From the IMG/VR virus record IMGVR_UViG_3300027917_000106, positions 1 to 34,632 of that record: a stretch of 34,632 nucleotides of DNA; one strand, given 5' to 3'. This document shows positions 18,171 through 26,562 of the stretch, in pieces (the stretch's first letter is position 1; each line of letters begins with the position of its first letter). A program made the translations under genes and the position numbers. The notes beneath the pieces are model-generated. The model was given only the letters and a program-made list of their open reading frames with translations, was not told the origin of the DNA and made no database searches. This stretch comes from a virus.

Positions 18171-18829
18171 TTAAGCGACCCCTCAATGTTTTGATTGTAA
18201 TAGTCACTCAGCTCATCTGTTCGTTGATCTAATTTTTCCAGAGATCTGAGCTCTTTCTTTGCGTGCTTCCACGGGGCAGGATTGTACTCTGCGTCTGGCC
18301 GCATAGCCCTGCTCCACAGAAAATCTCCAGCTTCACGACCAATATCATCAGCTTCTCGGTTCAGTTCTTTGGCTTGATCCCTATTCATCTCAATAATGCG
18401 ACGCTTAATCGGAACCAGCCACCACCGGATGGTCTCTAGAAACGAGCCGTTATACACATCAGCAATGCTAATTGGAGTCCCGTCCTTGTGGCTGTAATTC
18501 TCATCTAGAGTTGCAACAAAGACAGGTATGCGGAACAGTGGATCATAATCCCTTGCTGTTCCGCCCCACCGATTAAAAATCGGTCCTCTGTATATTGGTT
18601 CAAACTCAGGATCACCGTAGGGCTTCGGGATAACCGTCAACTCCCATCCTTCCCTGAAAGTATGAGGTTTATCCGGATGCCCGAAGTCCCTGCGATGATA
18701 AAGCTGAACAACGGCAAAACTGCCAGGATTCAACTCCTCCGGGTATCGGCGTTCCCTCCCCGCCCACGCCATGCGCAGTTGAGGATGAATGCGATGTAGC
18801 GCACTACATATCCAACCCGGGGGATGCAT
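18167..18829 (-). CDS. Conserved phage head-tail region protein, unknown (220 aa)
   Basis: GGAGGG lies four bases before the ATG. The start MHPPGWICSALHRIHPQLRM is a distinctive aromatic/proline motif followed by FREGWELTVIPKPYGD, then a long charged helix (about 145-190). No enzyme motif is visible. Its position between decoration proteins and the adaptor candidate suggests a structural or assembly role. The stop overlaps the next start by four bases. Confidence 0.6.
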   Translation of the reverse strand: MHPPGWICSALHRIHPQLRMAWAGRERRYPEELNPGSFAVVQLYHRRDFGHPDKPHTFREGWELTVIPKPYGDPEFEPIYRGPIFNRWGGTARDYDPLFRIPVFVATLDENYSHKDGTPISIADVYNGSFLETIRWWLVPIKRRIIEMNRDQAKELNREADDIGREAGDFLWSRAMRPDAEYNPAPWKHAKKELRSLEKLDQRTDELSDYYNQNIEGSLK

Positions 18830-18841
18830 GAGTCCCTCCGG

Positions 18842-19135
18842 TTAGCTAATTCCGCCAGCTGCCGCGTCAAACCAAATCAAGTAAACCTTGAGTGTGTCAT
18901 TCCCGTCGTCTTCGCAATCCAATGTGAATTGCGTCGTTGTCAGAGTATACACGGCATTGTCTGTCGCTGTCGGGTTAGCGCTTGCGCTTGTAACAAGAGC
19001 CATGTCCGGAACAGCTGCTGGGCCACCATGCGTAAACGCTGTCGCTGTAGTGCCGCTGGTAAACGTATACTCCCTAATAAGAAACGGCGTGGAACAAATT
19101 GTTGTACCCGTTCCTGATTGAACTGGAGCACCCAT
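18842..19135 (-). CDS. Small virion protein, paralogue of the next upstream gene (97 aa)
   Basis: GGAGG lies seven bases before the ATG. The product is Thr/Ala-rich and beta-like. It ends LKVYLIWFDAAAGGIS, which lines up with VRYWITWHAHASGGIS at the end of the gene at 19148-19477; the two genes also share the 3' bases ttagctaattcc on the plus strand. It is probably a capsid or tail decoration protein. The function is unknown. Confidence 0.6.
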   Translation of the reverse strand: MGAPVQSGTGTTICSTPFLIREYTFTSGTTATAFTHGGPAAVPDMALVTSASANPTATDNAVYTLTTTQFTLDCEDDGNDTLKVYLIWFDAAAGGIS

Positions 19136-19147
19136 TTGTCATCCTCC

Positions 19148-19477
19148 TTAGCTAATTCCACCGGATGCGTGAGCGTGCCACGTAATCCAGTATCTAACTT
19201 TGCCAGTGGTTAAGTCACCGCCGTCAACTGTGTCAAACTGGAAATACACATAGTTATTAGTTGTGTCATTATCAGCCTCAACCCAAACACACGTAATTGG
19301 ATCACGCGTGCCGGGCCGCACAGTTGTAACGAACTCAACCTTTGTTGGCTCGACGCCACTCGGTCCCAAATGAGTATGAGTGACCGTAACACCCTCTTGC
19401 AAAGTAGAATACTCCCCAGTCTCAACAACATGGGGCACATTCATAATAACCTTTTGGTTAGTTAATGTAGCAGCCAT
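19148..19477 (-). CDS. Small virion protein, tandem paralogue (109 aa)
   Basis: The start is ATG 19477 (MAATLTNQKV), overlapping the upstream TAA as TAATG; the longer frame from 19492 would run into the upstream gene. The protein is beta-rich (VTHTHLGPSG, VEFVTTVRPGTRDPITCVWV) with a C-terminus shared with the following gene. It is most likely a virion decoration protein. Confidence 0.6.
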   Translation of the reverse strand: MAATLTNQKVIMNVPHVVETGEYSTLQEGVTVTHTHLGPSGVEPTKVEFVTTVRPGTRDPITCVWVEADNDTTNNYVYFQFDTVDGGDLTTGKVRYWITWHAHASGGIS

Positions 19478-20244
19478 TACTGGTACCCCCATTCAATGTA
19501 GCTGATGATTGGCGGTGTATCCGCTGCGTTTGCGCACTTGCCAAAAATGAGCGCTGGCTGAACAACCGTTGTGTCTGCAAACGAAAACGCTACAGCCCCA
19601 GTGGATGTATCCTCAGTGCCAGCCGCCCAAATTCTGTAAGTAACAGCACCCGCCGAACTAACATTCACCTGCAGGGTCTTAACGTCATCATCAGTCCAGT
19701 CCACCGTGGTGGTATCTGTGGCCACATCGGCCCCCGCAAGAGAGGTGATGATGTCAATATCGCCAGCATTGTCACCGAGGCCCCAGCCAGCTTTTTCATC
19801 ATATGCTGCAACGAGGTTGGCTGTAGACTCGATGTTATCCACGAATGTTGCCGGCTCGATGAATCCGAAAAAGAAAACATCGTAGTCAGAGATATCCGGG
19901 ATACCAATTTGGCACTTACAAAAAAATGCTGGGCTGGTGCCTACTGTGAAGCATCCGCAGTGATCTGCATTTGAAATCTCGCCGCTTCCAAACAACAGTG
20001 TCATCCCAAGGTTGTCAGCATTGGTTGACGGAAGAGCAAGACCATTCAGGCAATCACCATCAACAGTAGGAACAAAGTTAATGTTCGTTGTGTTGTTGCC
20101 CTGGTTATACCCAAGCACTTGGTGATCACCAAACGAGAACACAGTGTCAACTGTATCCGAGCCGGTGGCCGCAGTGCCATCAATCTCACACGCGGTAGGC
20201 CGCAGTGTTTCAAAATCAAGGTAAACATATTTACGCTGTGCCAT
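19477..20244 (-). CDS. Concanavalin-like virion protein, tandem paralogue B (255 aa)
   Basis: The ATG overlaps the upstream TAA as TAATG. The protein is beta-rich with little lysine. Its second half (TLQVNVSSAGAVTYRIWA, then AFSFADTTVVQPALIFG) aligns by eye in order and spacing with the second half of the neighbouring 268-residue protein, and both end with an aromatic EWGYQ or EVGYL. A lectin-type jelly roll in a head-proximal gene suggests a decoration protein, possibly glycan-binding on the capsid surface. Two close cysteine pairs (HCGCF, FCKC) are absent from the paralogue. Confidence 0.6.
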   Translation of the reverse strand: MAQRKYVYLDFETLRPTACEIDGTAATGSDTVDTVFSFGDHQVLGYNQGNNTTNINFVPTVDGDCLNGLALPSTNADNLGMTLLFGSGEISNADHCGCFTVGTSPAFFCKCQIGIPDISDYDVFFFGFIEPATFVDNIESTANLVAAYDEKAGWGLGDNAGDIDIITSLAGADVATDTTTVDWTDDDVKTLQVNVSSAGAVTYRIWAAGTEDTSTGAVAFSFADTTVVQPALIFGKCANAADTPPIISYIEWGYQ

Positions 20245-21050
20245 TACAGATACCCCACTTCCCAGGTAATCAAATTGATTGCCCCAGCTTGTGCAGCATT
20301 CGCATGAATAAACGACACGAATGGGATCATAAGAACCCCGTCGCCCATAGTCACAGCTGCTGTTGTGGAAGGCGCTGCGCCATCAATCAAATACGTTGCT
20401 CTCCCAGCATCATCAATACGAATCTCCCAGGTGGTTGTTACGCCATCTGCAAGAGTATCTGTAGTGTCAGTTTCAACCTCTGTGCCGGCACCGGCAGTAA
20501 GTTCTGACACAACATAAATAGCTGCCGGGTTTGCCGCCGTAATGATCCCAAGGCCGCAGCGATTCTCGTAAGAATCAACCGCAGCCTCGTGAGCCTCGGC
20601 CATGCGAAAGCCGACATGGAAATCATCCGTTCCGGAAACATCAGCAATATTAAACTTGAGCCGGAAGTAAAAATCAGGGTCTCGCCCAACCTCAAATGGC
20701 CGACCAGTGGCACCAACAGAGTGAGAGAAAATTTCAATCCCCTCATTATCAGTTTGGTCAGCCGAAATGTTGAGACCTGTGGCCGTCATGGCCGGGGCCA
20801 GTGTTTGAGTTCCAATGTTTACGTAAGTAAACTTGCGTCCTGATCCAACATAACAATGGTGGTGTAGGCCATCAGTATCTGCAGCATCCACGCCGCCCAA
20901 GCCCAGGTTTTGGAAGCCCTTGGGTGCTGCTCCGTAAACACTAAAGTCTTCGCTGAAAGACACGTCGTCAAGTTTCGTCATCTTAATTCCAGCAGTGGAA
21001 CTAATATTCCGATCCTTGATACCCGAGCCGCCGCGTGTTTCTTTAGGCAT
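20244..21050 (-). CDS. Concanavalin-like virion protein, tandem paralogue A (268 aa)
   Basis: AGGAG precedes the ATG, about 70 bases after the major capsid stop and just past the terminator. Strand-like segments (DFYFRLKFNIADVSG, DDFHVGFRMAEAHE, TTTWEIRIDDAGRATYLIDG) fit a concanavalin-A-like sandwich. HHHCYVGSGRKF is near residue 64. It is probably an abundant head or appendage protein. The relation to the next gene is by eye only. Confidence 0.6.
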   Translation of the reverse strand: MPKETRGGSGIKDRNISSTAGIKMTKLDDVSFSEDFSVYGAAPKGFQNLGLGGVDAADTDGLHHHCYVGSGRKFTYVNIGTQTLAPAMTATGLNISADQTDNEGIEIFSHSVGATGRPFEVGRDPDFYFRLKFNIADVSGTDDFHVGFRMAEAHEAAVDSYENRCGLGIITAANPAAIYVVSELTAGAGTEVETDTTDTLADGVTTTWEIRIDDAGRATYLIDGAAPSTTAAVTMGDGVLMIPFVSFIHANAAQAGAINLITWEVGYL

Positions 21051-21065
21051 AATCCGCTCCTTTTC

Positions 21066-21104
21066 TAAAAGAAGAAAGAAGGGAGCCCATGTTTCAGGGC
21101 CCCC
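21066..21104 (-). terminator. Intrinsic terminator after the major capsid gene
   Basis: On the minus strand GGGGGCCC (21104-21097) pairs with GGGCTCCC (21088-21081), eight pairs with one G-U, around loop TGAAACAT, followed by TTCTTTCTTCTTTT. It lies 14 bases after the capsid stop. It likely limits read-through, or protects the 3' end, so that capsid and scaffold are made in excess of downstream proteins. Confidence 0.75.
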
Positions 21105-21117
21105 TCCAATCTAACTC

Positions 21118-22350
21118 TTAGTACGCGTTAACCGTTGTCTGGTTCAGGTCAGAGATCTTGCCTGAAGTGTTGCGCTCTTTGATGTAAAGCTCGCAAATCT
21201 CCATGGCAGTCGCCGTCCATACGCCAGCGGTGTCACTGCGCTTGAAGATGCTTCCGCCCTGACGACGCCAGGAAAGGTCCTTCTGTACGGCCCGGTAAAC
21301 CTTACCGAGGTCAACAGCAAAAATCTTGTTATACGGGGCATCCGTATCAACAATAATGTCAATACGCCCAAGTGCAGACTGGAACGATGTCATGGCAAAG
21401 CCACTTGTCTTGTCAGACGGACTCAGCCTCAACTCGCCCTCGTACAGCTCTTCCACGTTGATGGCCTGCCATGCGTTTGTCAGAACCGTCAGCCCATCTT
21501 CTGGACTATCAGAACCTGACTTGTGCATGATGCCTGCCAACAATTGGCGGAATAGTGACGGAGTCAGGTCCCGATTGGTCCCTGAGTTGTCCATCACAAA
21601 GCTGCTGTACCGTGGATAAGTCGCCGTATTAATATTCTGGAAAGTGCCAGAGTCACCAATCAACTTATCCAGGCCGGTAATAGCCCTGTTAACAGAGCCG
21701 GGCCAGACAACGTAGTCACCAGCAGAGGCTCCCGTCACAGTCTCGCCAGAGGCGAAGTTAACGATAGCCTGGTTGCTGGAGTTAGTTGCCTGCTCAACGT
21801 TACTCACGGTTGATGTGCCGTGCAGTGTACCAATAGCACCTGACGACCTAATCTCAACCCGGAGCCCGTCCCACAAAAGACGAGCATCGTACACGGCAAC
21901 ATCAGTAACTGACGATGCCAATGTAGCGTCCACCAATGTGGTCACAGAGCCAGTACCATCAAGGTACATCATCCCGTTCTCCATCTTCATGAGACCGGTC
22001 ATCATGCCCTTGATTTCGGAAGTGATAACGTCGCGGGCAACATTCTTGCCCTTGGCCGCAGTGGCCATAACGCCATCGGTTAGCTGGACAGAACCCACCA
22101 GGAATTTTCTATATGCCTTGTAGGTCTGGTAGTCTTGCTTGTCAGCTACCGGGAAAGCCCCACCGTCCTCGACATAGCCGATTCCTGTGTTACGGGCAGA
22201 ATGAACACGGCCCTCGATATGAGTACCTGTCCATTTGTCATCTCTCCGGAGTAGCTGGCGAAGCTTCGATTTCTGATTCAACGTCTCAACCACACCCTGC
22301 AAATAGCGAATAAAGGTGAGGCTGACGTCCCCAATGCCTACGCCTGCCAT
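21118..22350 (-). CDS. Major capsid protein (HK97-fold type, 410 aa)
   Basis: Forms the icosahedral head shell. Evidence is the length (410 aa) and the position directly after scaffold and directly before a strong terminator. Sequence features typical of capsid proteins are an N-terminal helix with LNQKSKLRQLLRRD, an early loop region (HIEGRVHSARNTGIGYVEDGG, like an E-loop), VIASEIKG-like text (DVITSEIKGMMTGLMKMENG) and a C-terminal half with DLGKVYRAVQKDLSWRRQGG. No Lys-Asn crosslink pair was assigned. AAGGAG lies upstream. No N-terminal pro-domain is evident, matching use of a separate scaffold. Confidence 0.85.
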   Translation of the reverse strand: MAGVGIGDVSLTFIRYLQGVVETLNQKSKLRQLLRRDDKWTGTHIEGRVHSARNTGIGYVEDGGAFPVADKQDYQTYKAYRKFLVGSVQLTDGVMATAAKGKNVARDVITSEIKGMMTGLMKMENGMMYLDGTGSVTTLVDATLASSVTDVAVYDARLLWDGLRVEIRSSGAIGTLHGTSTVSNVEQATNSSNQAIVNFASGETVTGASAGDYVVWPGSVNRAITGLDKLIGDSGTFQNINTATYPRYSSFVMDNSGTNRDLTPSLFRQLLAGIMHKSGSDSPEDGLTVLTNAWQAINVEELYEGELRLSPSDKTSGFAMTSFQSALGRIDIIVDTDAPYNKIFAVDLGKVYRAVQKDLSWRRQGGSIFKRSDTAGVWTATAMEICELYIKERNTSGKISDLNQTTVNAY

Positions 22351-22371
22351 TTGTTCCGAGTACTCCTTGCG

Positions 22372-23346
22372 CTACTCGGCTGGGGGCAACGGAGGCTCTC
22401 CATCTGCAACCCAATCGAAAGCGCTGTCATAGTTAGCTGCGCGCAGCTGCTTTTCGTTGGGCCATTTCCGGCTAACTTTTTGATTAGGCATAGTGGGGGA
22501 CATCTTCGATGCCGGTGCCCCTGCAACCTTGGGTGTTTTTTTGCCCGAGTTGGCCCGTCCTTGCATCTTCGCTTGCGCGTAGTCATCCAAGAACTGTTTA
22601 AACTGCGGGGCAGCATCCTTAGGCTCAATTCCGTATGCGGCGCAGTACGTCATAAGCACGTCCTTGGCCCGCACATCGAGTTTTGACTTAACTGTTGATT
22701 CGATGCCCTTAAGAACAACATCGCCCAACATGGCATCAGCTTGGCGGGAAAAGTGCATAACCCGTCGCTGACGCTCAGCCTCTTCCTGAGCCTTCTTCTG
22801 AGCTTCTTGAGACTCTTGTAGCTGCTTCTTAATTGACTCCAGCTCACTCTTAAGTTCGGGGTCAGATTTCTTAACCTCAGAAATAATTCCACGACGGAAT
22901 TTCTCCAACTCGGTAAGGTTGGTTTCGTCTTCTCGCTCTTGCCGCTGTCGTGCCAGTTCAAGCTGTTGCCGCTGGAGCTCAAGCTGTTCTTGTTGGTACC
23001 TCTGCTGTTGCTCTTGTTGCTGCTGTTGAACTTGGGCCAGCTGCTGCTGGAAATATTGCTGTTGACGCTCAAGGTTTTGCTGCAGTTCTTTGTTGGTGGC
23101 TACTAAGTCCTGAATTCGCTTTTGAGCCCTTGGTACTTCCTTGGGCGCAGCAACTTCTTCAGGAGCTGGCTCCTCCGCAGTTTCCTCTTCTTCGCCGGAA
23201 TCTCCGACTTCATCGTCTGGGCTGGCGACTTCCTCGGTTTCTGGCTCCTCAAACTCTGCAGGCAACCCGGTTGACCCATCGTCCTCCAGTACAAATTCGT
23301 CCTCGGTTACCAGATCTTCAGATACACCTACCCCTACTTCAGCCAT
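22372..23346 (-). CDS. Scaffold protein (324 aa)
   Basis: Starts at ATG 23346 (MAEVGVGVSED) after GGGGGATCA; a longer frame to 23388 lacks support. The N-terminal 90 residues are strongly acidic. Residues about 90-200 are a Gln/Glu coiled coil (QQQEQQQRYQQEQLELQRQ), and the C-terminus is basic with helices (GKKTPKVAGAP, SRKWPNEKQLRA). An acidic start, coiled-coil centre and basic end, directly before the major capsid gene, is the classic podovirus scaffold layout. It guides prohead assembly and leaves or is cut out before DNA filling. Confidence 0.85.
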   Translation of the reverse strand: MAEVGVGVSEDLVTEDEFVLEDDGSTGLPAEFEEPETEEVASPDDEVGDSGEEEETAEEPAPEEVAAPKEVPRAQKRIQDLVATNKELQQNLERQQQYFQQQLAQVQQQQQEQQQRYQQEQLELQRQQLELARQRQEREDETNLTELEKFRRGIISEVKKSDPELKSELESIKKQLQESQEAQKKAQEEAERQRRVMHFSRQADAMLGDVVLKGIESTVKSKLDVRAKDVLMTYCAAYGIEPKDAAPQFKQFLDDYAQAKMQGRANSGKKTPKVAGAPASKMSPTMPNQKVSRKWPNEKQLRAANYDSAFDWVADGEPPLPPAE

Positions 23347-23426
23347 TGATCCCCCAGTGGTTACGCCCACCACTCGAACAAACGGCAAGCCAACCTACAT
23401 GCGTAACGTGCACGGGCCGACTGGTC

Positions 23427-23466
23427 GCTTACCTAATCTGTAAGCATGTTAGCGTGATTAGTAAGC
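23427..23466. repeat. GCTTAC/GTAAGC inverted repeats upstream of the scaffold gene
   Basis: GCTTACCTAATC at 23427-23438 pairs with GATTAGTAAGC at 23456-23466 with one bulged base; an alternative nested hairpin pairs 23427-23432 with GTAAGC at 23440-23445. The core GCTTA-N9-TAAGC is repeated near 30320. It lies about 80 bases before the scaffold start in a 135-base gap. It is probably an operator or promoter-associated site. Confidence 0.5.
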
Positions 23467-23481
23467 AGTGTCACGCCTAAT

Positions 23482-24069
23482 TTACATGAGCCAATGAGAA
23501 CACGTTTCTGGACAAACTTGCTGGCATATACGGTACCGTATCTCTGACTCTGCACTGTCATGTTCCTTGCCCCCCCATTGCCCTGGGGTACTGTGCCCAT
23601 GGTCGAAATCGCCGGTGGCCTGGATTTGGATTACATGCATAACTTCATGAGAAAAAGCAGAGGCAGCTATACAATCCTCCTGATAATACCGAATCAAATT
23701 ATAACCATTCGTAATTGCCCAACATTTTTCCCAACCCTCGTTACTCCAGTCATAGTCACATTCAAACGGCTCTGGCTCTACATGGACCGTAATGTAACGG
23801 ACAGATTTTCTGGCCAATTTTTCCCCGTAGCCCATAAATTCATGCATGCCGAGAATAGTCTCCTCGGTGGCAATCTCTATATGTTCTTTCTTTTCGTTAG
23901 TGCCGTTTAGGCAAACGTACATTCCATGCCGAGTCTCAAAATCCGGCGAAAGACCACATGCCGCAAGGCTAACCTTCGCGACGAGACTGAACTTGAGCCA
24001 AGTTTTCAGCAGCCCTGTTAGCCTGCGCCACTTGCCCTGCAGCTTGAGATCGAAGATCTGTTTGGTCAT
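23482..24069 (-). CDS. Putative lipoprotein with HExxH zinc-metalloprotease motif (195 aa)
   Basis: SHEVMHVIQ at residues 140-148 gives the zinc-binding and catalytic HExxH signature; His157, His159 and AESEIR (about 173-178) downstream could supply the third ligand. The N-terminal region contains LVAKVSLAACG, a lipobox-like end at Cys38, so the product may be a lipid-anchored periplasmic enzyme. The ATG at 24069 overlaps the portal gene by 101 bases; a shorter start nearer the signal would need CTG. Six more cysteines suggest disulfides. It sits between portal and scaffold, where a prohead protease is often found, but the lipobox argues for an envelope role. Activity is unproven. Confidence 0.6.
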   Translation of the reverse strand: MTKQIFDLKLQGKWRRLTGLLKTWLKFSLVAKVSLAACGLSPDFETRHGMYVCLNGTNEKKEHIEIATEETILGMHEFMGYGEKLARKSVRYITVHVEPEPFECDYDWSNEGWEKCWAITNGYNLIRYYQEDCIAASAFSHEVMHVIQIQATGDFDHGHSTPGQWGGKEHDSAESEIRYRICQQVCPETCSHWLM

Positions 24070-26305
24070 TGGCAAATCTCAAATCTGTCCCTAAGTGTCC
24101 AGGATTATTAGTACTTCCCCCCTGGGCGCTCTGGTCAGGACCCCCTCTGCCAGAGCCACCCATTGTCCTCATGGGCGGAGGCGGCTGTCCTGCCTGTGCC
24201 GCCATTGCCCACTGGACGTAAAACATCCAAACCTGAGCAACCTGCTGAACGACTATCTGGTCTTCACGCCGACCAGGACCCCTCAGCCAACCCTCCAACT
24301 CTTCGGCAAAAATATGAGGCAAATCCCACATTTGTGGCTGGTGAGGGATACCCTTCTTAAAATTGTACGGAATCTGGCTAGCGGCTGCCCGCTCAGACGC
24401 CTCATGGTCATAACCTGACTCTGGCCGCTTCAAATTGGCATGTCTTGAGAAGGCCTTTTTGTCAAATACGCCAGTAGCCGGGTCCATATAGTAACCGAGA
24501 TTGGCCAAATCTGCTGCCTGTGTAAGACGAACCGCCGGGTTCCTAGACAATCCGTCTTCTTCCTCAATCTGGACATCGTAATCCCCTGTCAGATTCATCT
24601 GCTCAAACGAGTACGTCTGAGCCCCATCCGGCCCCGCGATAGTGAATTTCCGCTCAGGCCTCATCATCTTCTGGACCATAATGAGAGCCCCCTTGTGCAG
24701 GGCCCTCCACTCGGAATTATTTCTAATCACAACCGACCTAAGTTGTTGAATTGCCTCAGCATCTATGATAGCCATTGCTCGACCATTTGGGTCATTCGGG
24801 GTAACACCAGCCTCCTGATCGGTAACCCCAAACTGGCTCCGTATATTCTGTGTTAACTCGGTATCCCTGCTCCAAACATCGTTAGGGAGCGGCGCAGGGT
24901 ACAAGAACTGAGGATTCCCAGCTGCTGCATTGTACTTGATGACCTGCGCCGTGGTAGCCGTGAATTCATCAGCTGAGATACGGCTACCAATCGGGTCAAG
25001 AAGTTTGGGCTTACATATGAGCTCTACGTGCTCCCGCTTCTGGGTCTGTATCTGATTGATTTCCCTTTGTAATGGCCAGGACTGCGCCAACGGGGGCTCA
25101 TACCAGAACTCCCCACAGTTTTTATCGAATCCAAATCTATACAACGGAAACCGTCCATACCAATCGTGGCGCATGGGTTTTTCGTCAACGATTTTACTGT
25201 TGACCATCGAGATAATCCGACCCTCTGGGTACATCTGAGTAGGTCTCTCGAAGAATTTGTAGACGTAGCAGTAGTCCCGCAGATAATCGACACCACCGTA
25301 ACTATCTACAGAATTGAATCTGATCTCAGATGTTTGGTCTGCGAAAATGTCCTCTTCTGACTTGATAACATGTTGAAATTGCGGGAATTTTTTCCTTGCC
25401 TCCTGAGTCGGAACCCCCTTACGCACACACACCCACTGGGCCTCTTCTAGGGATTCTGCGCCAGGTTCTGGATAAATATGCCTAGAATCATGAAGCTCGA
25501 TGCTTACAGTGCCCTCATTAGCCTCAATGAGTGGCGGAGGTTCCATATTCTGTGGCAACGGCCCCATTTGAGGCATCGGGAGCGGAGGCATATCGGCTGG
25601 CGGTACCGGTTCCCCGGACTCCATTTCCGCCTGCACATCTTCACCAGCCTGTTTCTTCAGCATGTCCTGAGTCATGTGTTGCTGAAGGGCTATTTCCTGC
25701 TGACGCTGCATCACACAGCGAGGGCAAGGTTGCCCGACCACGTCCTTGTTAGGTTCGTAAAAATTGCATACCGGACAGTAAGCAACTGTTTCTCCGCCCT
25801 GCTCGTCCCAGTTAAGCTCAAAGAAAGCATTCCCTGCCCACGGTAAGTACTCGTGGGCATTGACATATTTCAGGTCAAGTTCCTCTTTTCGCCTGAGCCA
25901 TTGGAAGAAAAAATCTCCGACTCTTGCTGCGTGTTGTTCTTCGAAATCAGTAGTCGACGGAACCACCGTACAGGTCGGGATTGAACGAGTAAGCTTGCCC
26001 ACCAGACTACGTGCAGTAGGACGAAGAACGTTATGAACGCTACGTAGACGCTTAACGTCTTCATTCACAAGTCTCACGATCTCCCCTGTGTCTCGACTGC
26101 GTACAATGAGCTGCTCGCCCTTTAGATATAGGCGATATAGCTCCCAGTCATTCTCGTATGGTTGCCGCGCCTCGTAGGCCCTTAAAAACTCCTTATTGAG
26201 ACGCTTGCTTAACTCTTCAAGCTCAGAGTCCTGGACATAATTCTCCGGATAAGTGAAATCATCAAGGATTCCGGTAGGATCGATAGCGTCATGGGTAGTT
26301 GTCAT
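23969..26305 (-). CDS. Portal protein (P22-like, 778 aa)
   Basis: Forms the dodecameric DNA gate at the head vertex. AGGG lies before the ATG, and the start overlaps the upstream stop as ATGA. The N-terminal EARQPYENDWELYRLYLKG, the NVLRPTARSLVGKLTR segment and the C-terminal half (DPNGRAMAIIDAEAIQQLRS, NSEWRALHKGALIM) match P22-type portals by size and pattern. Unusual features are a CPVC-x13-CPRC zinc-ribbon-like pair at residues 177-197 and a Pro/Met-rich insertion (PPADMPPLPMPQMGPLPQN) at about 235-260. The C-terminus is Gly/Gln-rich. It lies downstream of the large terminase, as expected. Confidence 0.85.
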   Translation of the reverse strand: MTTTHDAIDPTGILDDFTYPENYVQDSELEELSKRLNKEFLRAYEARQPYENDWELYRLYLKGEQLIVRSRDTGEIVRLVNEDVKRLRSVHNVLRPTARSLVGKLTRSIPTCTVVPSTTDFEEQHAARVGDFFFQWLRRKEELDLKYVNAHEYLPWAGNAFFELNWDEQGGETVAYCPVCNFYEPNKDVVGQPCPRCVMQRQQEIALQQHMTQDMLKKQAGEDVQAEMESGEPVPPADMPPLPMPQMGPLPQNMEPPPLIEANEGTVSIELHDSRHIYPEPGAESLEEAQWVCVRKGVPTQEARKKFPQFQHVIKSEEDIFADQTSEIRFNSVDSYGGVDYLRDYCYVYKFFERPTQMYPEGRIISMVNSKIVDEKPMRHDWYGRFPLYRFGFDKNCGEFWYEPPLAQSWPLQREINQIQTQKREHVELICKPKLLDPIGSRISADEFTATTAQVIKYNAAAGNPQFLYPAPLPNDVWSRDTELTQNIRSQFGVTDQEAGVTPNDPNGRAMAIIDAEAIQQLRSVVIRNNSEWRALHKGALIMVQKMMRPERKFTIAGPDGAQTYSFEQMNLTGDYDVQIEEEDGLSRNPAVRLTQAADLANLGYYMDPATGVFDKKAFSRHANLKRPESGYDHEASERAAASQIPYNFKKGIPHQPQMWDLPHIFAEELEGWLRGPGRREDQIVVQQVAQVWMFYVQWAMAAQAGQPPPPMRTMGGSGRGGPDQSAQGGSTNNPGHLGTDLRFANDQTDLRSQAAGQVAQANRAAENLAQVQSRREG

Positions 26306-26562
26306 TTGCCCTGACTCCTATTCATCATCTGAGCTCGTGCTTGAAATTCTGCAGATCTAGCCGATTTCTGCAGAGCCTCCTGCTGAATCATGGTAGCAGC
26401 CTGCCTTCTCAAATCCGAAGGCAGTACCGGCTGTTCCGCAAAGGCATCTTGGTTAGCCTTATTAGCTACCATTTCTGGGTCTAAATCCTGAAGAGATGGC
26501 ATCCCCGGAGTCATTGCCTGCTCCAACATTGACCAAGCCCCTATTTGCTCTTCGCCATTCAT
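26302..26562 (-). CDS. Small hypothetical protein between terminase and portal (86 aa)
   Basis: GGAGGTGG precedes the ATG, with an ATGA overlap on both sides. The protein is mostly helical and Gln/Ala-rich (RRQAATMIQQEALQKSARSA), with no membrane segment. Position suggests a head assembly or packaging accessory. No family is recognised. Confidence 0.6.
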   Translation of the reverse strand: MNGEEQIGAWSMLEQAMTPGMPSLQDLDPEMVANKANQDAFAEQPVLPSDLRRQAATMIQQEALQKSARSAEFQARAQMMNRSQGK

